Below, in pieces: positions 58,651-64,000 of a stretch of 64,000 nucleotides of DNA. The notes under the pieces are model-generated. The model was not told the DNA's origin. It searched no databases and saw only the letters and a list, made by a program, of their open reading frames with translations. This stretch comes from Leptobrachium leishanense (Eukaryota; Chordata; Amphibia; Anura; Megophryidae): positions 50,536,693-50,600,692 of the forward strand of contig CM019071.1 of assembly GCA_009667805.1 (NCBI GenBank). The letters run 5' to 3'. The first letter of the stretch is position 1. The number at the start of each line of letters is the position of its first letter. Both the position numbers and the translations under genes were made by a program.

Positions 58651-60304
58651 GCGCCTGCAATTGCAAATCCTGTTGCAACCCTAATAAATGAGTCACTGGC
58701 GACTGGATACATACCCAAGCTCTGGAAGACTGCGAGAGTGGTACCTATCCATAAAAGTGGTGACAGTACTTTGGTATCCAACTACCGTCCGATATCGTTG
58801 CTCCCTGTAATGTCTAAAGTCTTGGAAAAATGTGTCTACACACAATTACGTGATTATTATCAATATTGGAACTACTTAACCCCGGATCAATCAGGCTTCC
58901 GTCCAAATCACTCAACTACAACCGCCCTTTTAAAAGTCTGCAATGATATCCAAGCTGGGATGGAACAAGGAAACCTAACTGGAGCATCTTCCTTGATTTT
59001 GCCAAGGCCTTTGACACAGTAGACCATGGCATCTTGTTAGAAAAACTTAAAAACTCTGGTATTGGTGATCGCACGCTAACCTGGTTTCAATCATATGTAT
59101 CTGACCGATCACAATATGTGTCAATTTCTGGCAGCTCCTCCTCCCGCTCCCAGTCACTTGCGGTGTACCCAAGCTCAATACTAGGCCCCTGCTGTTCACA
59201 ATATTCATAAATGATCTGCCCAACGTCTGCAAAGCCTCAACTGTACATATGTACGCAGACGACACTGTGATCTATACCAGCAAACCAAATCTCCCACAGC
59301 TGGAGGCCGTGCTGTGCTGCAAGAACAATTCACAGAGGTAGAAAAGTGGATCAAAAACAACAAACTTTTTTTAAATACTGACAAAACTGTAACGATGCTC
59401 TTTGGAACCGCACCTTAACTACACAAATTGCAAAATCCCCATCTATGTGTTGGGACAAAATCAAATGGCACGCTGACCACAGTCACTTCTCTCAAATATC
59501 TAGGTATGTGGTTGGACCCTAATCTATCATTTGGCCCCCACATCGAAAAACTCTCATCTAAACTTTACCCCAAACTAGGTGCCCTGTACAGAAACAAATC
59601 CTGCCTGAGTCCTGCGGCAAGAAAGCAGATTGTACAACAAATGCTTATGCCGGCTATTGATTACGGAGATGTAGTGTATGCAGCCGCCCCGCAAACACAA
59701 CTTCATAAACTTACTACATTGTATAACTCATTGTGCCGCTTTGCGCTACAATGTAACTACATGACCCACCATTGTGACATGTTAAAAGAGCTAAACTGGC
59801 CATCACTGGAATCCAGACGCACCCTTCACCTTTCCAGCCTGGTGTTTAAGAGCATCTCTGGGAAGCTGCCACCCTACCTGAATAGACTGCTTCCCCCAGC
59901 AGCTCCCTCATCCTATAACCTCCGATCCAGGACCAGCACCTTACTTGCTATACCACAATACAAAAAGACAGTGGCTCGGTCCTCATTTTCCTACAGAGCA
60001 CCGCAATTATGGAATAACCTCCCAGACACCATCAAATCTTCCCCCAGTCTTAAGTCACTCAAAAGCTCCTTACTAACATACCTCAATACAGAATGCACCT
60101 GTAAACATGTAACATAGTGACTATATTTCCTACATATTTATTTTCTGTTAATCTGTATATTTGTGTTGTTTTTTTTAATATCTTGCATTGTATTACTTTG
60201 TATTTCTGTAACTGTAACACTTCAATTTTCTTGAACCCAGGACATACTTGAAAACGAGAGAAATCTCAATGTATCCTTCCTGGTAAAATCCTTTATAAAT
60301 AAAT
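58651..60304 (+). mobile_element. 5'-truncated LINE (Jockey/CR1/L2-like group) inserted in the 24-bp array
   Basis: Starts within the reverse transcriptase and ends with a 3' untranslated region ('ccaggacatacttgaaaacg', 'ttcctggtaaaatcctttat') and an ATAA-repeat tail at 60294-60310, which merges with the array. Fragments of the same tail occur at 28060-28150, 38216-38400 and about 14570-14640. I cannot fix the clade by eye. Confidence 0.88.
58655..60117 (+). pseudogene. LINE reverse transcriptase, frameshifted
   Basis: In order: INESLATGYIPKLWKTARVV, NYRPISLLPVMSKVLEKCVY, LTPDQSGFRPNHSTTTALL, FLDFAKAFDTVDHGILLEKL (first catalytic Asp), SILGPLLFTIFINDLP and MYADDTVIY (catalytic Asp pair). The frame is lost by one base at about 58985, again near 59160-59190, and by stops near 59340-59420. 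The last 229 codons (59428-60117) are open and include SLKYLGMWLDPNLSF, a MLKELNWPSLESRRTLHL stretch and LWNNLPDTIKSSPSLKSLKS, the usual C-terminal region. The N-terminal endonuclease is absent. Confidence 0.93.
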
Positions 60305-60745
60305 AAATAAATACATACACCAATATACATAAATACATATACACACCAATATACATAAATACATGCACACACCAAAATACAAAAATACATACACCAATAT
60401 ACATATATACACCAATATACATAAATACATGCACACACCAATGTACATAAATACATACACACACCAATATACATAGACCAATATACATAAATACCTACGC
60501 ACAACAATATACATAAATACACACACCAATATACATAAATACATATACACACCAATATACATAAATACATACACACACCAAAATACATAAATACATATAC
60601 ACACAATATACATAAATACATACACCAATATACATAAATACATATACACACCAATATACATAAATACACCCACCAATATACATAAATACATATACACACC
60701 AATATACATAAATACCTACACCCACCAATATACATAAATACATAT
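60305..60745. repeat. 24-bp minisatellite array, right part
   Basis: Same units as 54816-58650, resumed after the LINE. Confidence 0.93.
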
Positions 60746-60789
60746 AAACATATATCCACCAAATCCTTACACACACAATAAAGTTAGGG

Positions 60790-61335
60790 TTCTTATCTCC
60801 TGGTTCTATTTTGTGGATTTTTCCCATGTAACATTTACTAAAATCTCATGGCAAGTCTCACTTTACAGCTGCAGTATAGCATAAAGCAGGTGTGAAGAGG
60901 CAATGGGGTGGGGGAGGGAATGCTTAGACAAGGCTGAAGGGGGTCTATTGAGTTTGTATAGTACCCAAGAAAAGACATGAGTGAGATCTTATAGTGGGCT
61001 AACAGAACTATATACCCCTGGTGATGTTGTTTGCATACATCTTGCACATTGCAAGTCAATGGGTCAGTTTGGAGAACTTCTGACCCATAAAGTCCATTGA
61101 ATGCCCAATGCCACACGGTGAGCAACAAATGCTGTAAAGACACGGGGGACAGTTCACAACAAAAAAAAATCACACAAATGGATGCATCCAGTGACACAGA
61201 TAGAGGAAAATATTTTTTAGTTCACTTAGTAACTAAACATACAAGAAAAAAACAAATCACATGTAAGATATCAGCAACATCAAATAAACACAATAAGGAC
61301 ATTTCATTTTTTGGTGGTACTGGCCCTTTAAAAAG
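60790..61335 (+). mobile_element. Dispersed element, AAAGGGCCAGTACCAC family, copy 3, with one array unit
   Basis: Follows 24890-25254 and 27395-27493, ending 'ttggtggtactggcccttt'. At 61168-61212 it has a single 'cacaaatggatgcatccagt' unit where copy 2 has about fifty. Confidence 0.65.
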
Positions 61336-61982
61336 CCATGGAGCTGCTTGTACAGCATGACAGTATGTCCTATAATGTGCACTACACTCCCACATATCCC
61401 AGTGTTTTTCAGCTGCAATACAGCCCTGTTACTTGAAGAATTCTCCATTCACTGTGCCTGATGCAGATGGACTGAAAGAGGGAAAACGGCGATGGGGAAA
61501 GGAGCGTCTGCACTTTATGAGGATCTTTACATTTAATTTCGGTCTCGTCTGGCTCTCGCCTGAACTTCTGCCGGAAGGAATTTGTTTCGCTGCAAATAAT
61601 GAGAGTAAAATTGACATTAGGAAACTTAAACTATTACTTTAATTATCCTAATAATGCCTCACTCTGAGAAATTCCATCATTATCCCCATCATGCGCCTGA
61701 GTTATGTCTTTACTACATTCTTTGCCCTGTGCCTTGCGCGAGCTCCATTGTCATCTCATTCCATATGTTTCGATAGTTGTTCATGGTTTCTCTGTGCTTG
61801 TGAAAATTCCTCATTACCTTCACATACCAGTCACATTAGACGTTTCTTCATTTGTTATCTGTGTCATAGATCTGGGCTATTTTTTCATTAACTCCCAGAA
61901 TACACACCTGTCATTTATTCTAATTAATGTGCCATGACCCTGAGCTGTCCCCTCATTAATATGTAAATGATGCACCCAGGTA
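61336..61982. other. No gene recognised
   Basis: Non-repetitive sequence. Two overlapping frames at 61691-61937 are short and lack a domain. Confidence 0.45.
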
Positions 61983-62570
61983 AAATCGATGCCAGCGCTT
62001 GGCATGGAGCCCAGCTGAGTACCTGCTTTAATTACAAAGAGACTCATTTTCACGTGGTCAGCAATTAGAGGTGAGGAAAAAGGATCCTCACTGAGTTTAG
62101 CAAAGTAAATATATTCTAAGCATGTGCCAGGGGTTTAGGAGGCATTGTATGACCAGGCTACAGTTCATATAGTTATGCTCAAACATGGAATAAAAACAGT
62201 TCTATTGTATGAGAGAGAGGGGTCTTCAGCAGTGGAGGCTCTCATCCATAGGTCAGATGGGGCAGCAACCGACCATTTACAAAGGTAAATTGATGCCATC
62301 GCTTGGCTGGAGCCCAGCTGAGTACCTGCTTTAATTACAAAAAGACTCATCGTCACGTGGTCAGCAATTAGAGGCTAGGAAAAAGTATCCTCACTGAGTT
62401 TAGCAAAGTAAATATATTCTAAGCATGTGCCCGGAGTCATGCCCCAGCTATGTGCAGAGTAATGTATAGCCGTGTTTAGGAGGCATTGTATGACCAGGCT
62501 ACAGTTCATATAGTTATGCTCAGACATGGAATAAAAACCATTCTATTGTATGAGAGAGAGGGGTCTTCAG
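61983..62570. repeat. Tandem duplication of about 300 bp
   Basis: 61983-62229 and 62286-62570 match from 'gatgcca' through 'gagtacctgctttaattaca', 'cctcactgagtttagcaaag' and 'gagagagaggggtcttcag'. The first copy lacks about 40 bp present at about 62434-62473 in the second. Confidence 0.9.
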
Positions 62571-63575
62571 TAGGGATGAGCCGAACCCCGTGTTCGGTTC
62601 GCATTCGAACCCGAACAATTTCAAAAGTTCGAGTTCCAATGCAAACATGAACCGAACTCAATGCAAGTCAATAGGACTCAAAAGTTCGATTTTTAGAGTG
62701 GCCTCCAAGAGGGCATATATGCTAGATGTTTGCCATAAAAGGTGTATGGGGGTTCGGGTAGTGCCCTGGGGGACAGGAAACAAGGACAAAAAGTTTTAAA
62801 AAAAACTTTTTAAAGGAACAGTGAGTTTTCCATGAAATAAAGGTTAAAAATAAAAACGAAAAATTCCTTCAAATATCGCGCCTAGGAGATCCCCATAACC
62901 TGCCCGTGAAATGGCGGATTTGTAGGATGTAGAGAAACATTTAAAAACAAAAAAAAATCACATTTCAAATGACGGTAAATGGTTTTCCTTTAATCTATTC
63001 ATAAACAACTGCTTGGGGCGGTAGTCTGTATTATAAGAGGAGACAATTTAGGACACGCAGAACAAGTTTAGTGATTTTTTGGCTAAATTATGGTGAAACT
63101 TATGCAGGCTTTGGATGAAAGTAACAATAGATGCTTTAAAATTGGGCCTTTAGCGTCGGCAACAGTGCCGTCACACCGTAACCCTTTTGTGGTATTGTGG
63201 AAGAGTGCAGGGTTGGACCCTGCGGTCCAAAAAATTAAAATGATATAAATCTGGTAATATAGGTGTCAGTGTCAGTGCACCCAAATATTTTGCCTTTGGT
63301 GGCAGCAAGTGCCTTCACACCGTAACCCCTTTGTGGTATTGTGTAAGAGTTCAGTGGTGCAGGTTTTGTGAATGCAGAAGAAATCCCTGATCTATTCCAT
63401 TATGTCAGCATCAGGGGATTGATAGCTGCTGATCCAGGACTGATTCATTTTTATAAATGTCAGCCGGTCTACAGAGTCGGTGGACAGATGCACTCTATTG
63501 TCTGTGACAAAACCTCCAGTGGCACTGAACGTCCTTTCAGAAAGCACGGCCTCCGTTGCTGCTCTCTCACATGGC
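62571..63575 (-). mobile_element. hAT transposon remnant with part of its transposase
   Basis: The terminus TAGGGATGAGCCGAACCCCG at 62571 is a hAT-type end and, unlike the other hAT elements here, is followed by a coding remnant on the minus strand. The other end is missing where L2 sequence begins. Two diverged copies of 'cgtaacccttttgtggtatt' occur (63178 and 63321). Confidence 0.75.
63392..63550 (-). pseudogene. hAT transposase C-terminal (dimerisation) fragment
   Basis: The minus strand reads SERTFSATGGFVTDNRVHLS, TDSVDRLTFIKMN, and a stop at 63392-63394. This matches the hATC pattern SER.FS..G..VT..R..L....V..L.F...N at the end of hAT transposases. The catalytic core is absent, cut off by the L2 junction. 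Confidence 0.88.
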
Positions 63576-64000
63576 GGTCTACACTTGAGCCATACCCCCA
63601 GACCGGGTGAGAGAAATGGTGGCGGGGTCGGGCTCCTGCTCTCTCCCACCTGCACCTACCAGCATCTCCCTCCACCCCCATCCCTCTCCTTCTCCTCCTT
63701 CGAGACACACTGCATCCGCCTGTTCTCTCCTCTGGCTCTCAGGGTGGCAGTCATCTACCGCCCACCGGGACCAACCTCCCAGTTCTTTGACCACTTTGCT
63801 ACCTGGCTTTCTCACTTCCTGTCTTCTAATCTTCCATGCCTAATTCTCGGGGACTTCAACATTCCCATTGACGATCCTTCCGCTCCTGCTGCCTCCAAAC
63901 TTCTTTCACTCACGTCCTCCCTTGGACTCACACAATCCTCCCTCCTCCCTACCCACCGCGATGGTCACGTTATTGACCTGGTCTTTTCCAACCTCTGCTC
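63576..64000 (+). CDS. L2-clade LINE ORF2, endonuclease domain (partial, runs off window)
   Basis: The frame containing 63606-63608 is open to the end of the window: GGGVGLLLSP, THCIRLFSPLALRVAVIYRP, LILGDFNIPIDDP (metal-binding Asp/Asn of the apurinic-type endonuclease), LTSSLGLTQSSLLPTHRDGH and VIDLVFSNLC. These are hallmark L2 endonuclease phrases. The catalytic Glu region would lie upstream and is missing, so the copy is 5'-truncated at the junction with the hAT remnant. The SDH box and the reverse transcriptase would lie to the right. Confidence 0.9.

Noticed and set aside
54887..60827. Long Tyr/Val/Ile/Cys-rich minus-strand frames
   Set aside because: By-product of the 24-bp array; the frames shift freely between units and several overlap.
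63607..63843. 78-codon plus-strand and 78-79-codon minus-strand frames
   Set aside because: Shadows of the L2 endonuclease frame that runs through to the window end in a different phase.

Overview
This window is vertebrate nuclear DNA, most likely from an amphibian and probably a frog or toad. I infer this from its mix of repeats: CR1 and L2-type LINEs, Penelope-like elements with a GIY-YIG domain, Tc1 elements, and many non-autonomous hAT and TTAA- or 3-bp-duplicating DNA elements. The species cannot be fixed from sequence alone. I see no convincing host protein gene, tRNA or rRNA gene. Almost everything I can name is a transposable element or a tandem array, and every transposon gene but one is broken.

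Layout: 1-1956 is a non-autonomous DNA element holding a TTAA element, which holds a hAT element. 1960-7500 is a degenerate minisatellite split by two Tc1 elements (2190-3393, 5626-7255) and four MITEs. 7920-13240 is a second minisatellite split by a CR1 LINE with an inverted 5' part (8185-12598). 14010-19500 is a third minisatellite split by a 4.9-kb hAT element (14280-19207), which itself holds a fourth minisatellite and a second hAT element. 19850-24260 holds several dispersed repeats and a half Tc1. 24890-27493 is a dispersed element carrying a large 42-bp array. 28738-29889 is an unusual element built around a palindromic motif. 30230-36789 holds two related elements; the first contains an AT-rich array, a Penelope-like element inside that array, and a hAT element inside the Penelope-like element. 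41221-43795 is degenerate telomere-like sequence, split by a hAT element and a Penelope fragment with a hammerhead-ribozyme-like motif. 44340-49540 holds repeats and long foldbacks. 49560-54160 is a satellite of about 165-173 bp with an L2 fragment in it. 54816-60745 is a 24-bp array holding two Penelope fragments and a LINE. The right end holds a hAT remnant and the start of an L2 endonuclease.

Target-site duplications are exact, or nearly so, for many insertions, so the order of events can be read. Arrays grew first, were hit by elements, and some elements grew new arrays inside. The best candidates for a second look are the hammerhead-like motif at 42907-42950, the lossless 5' inversion of the CR1, the inverted Penelope-like element in its four-level nest, and the array of TTACCCGGGTAA palindromes.
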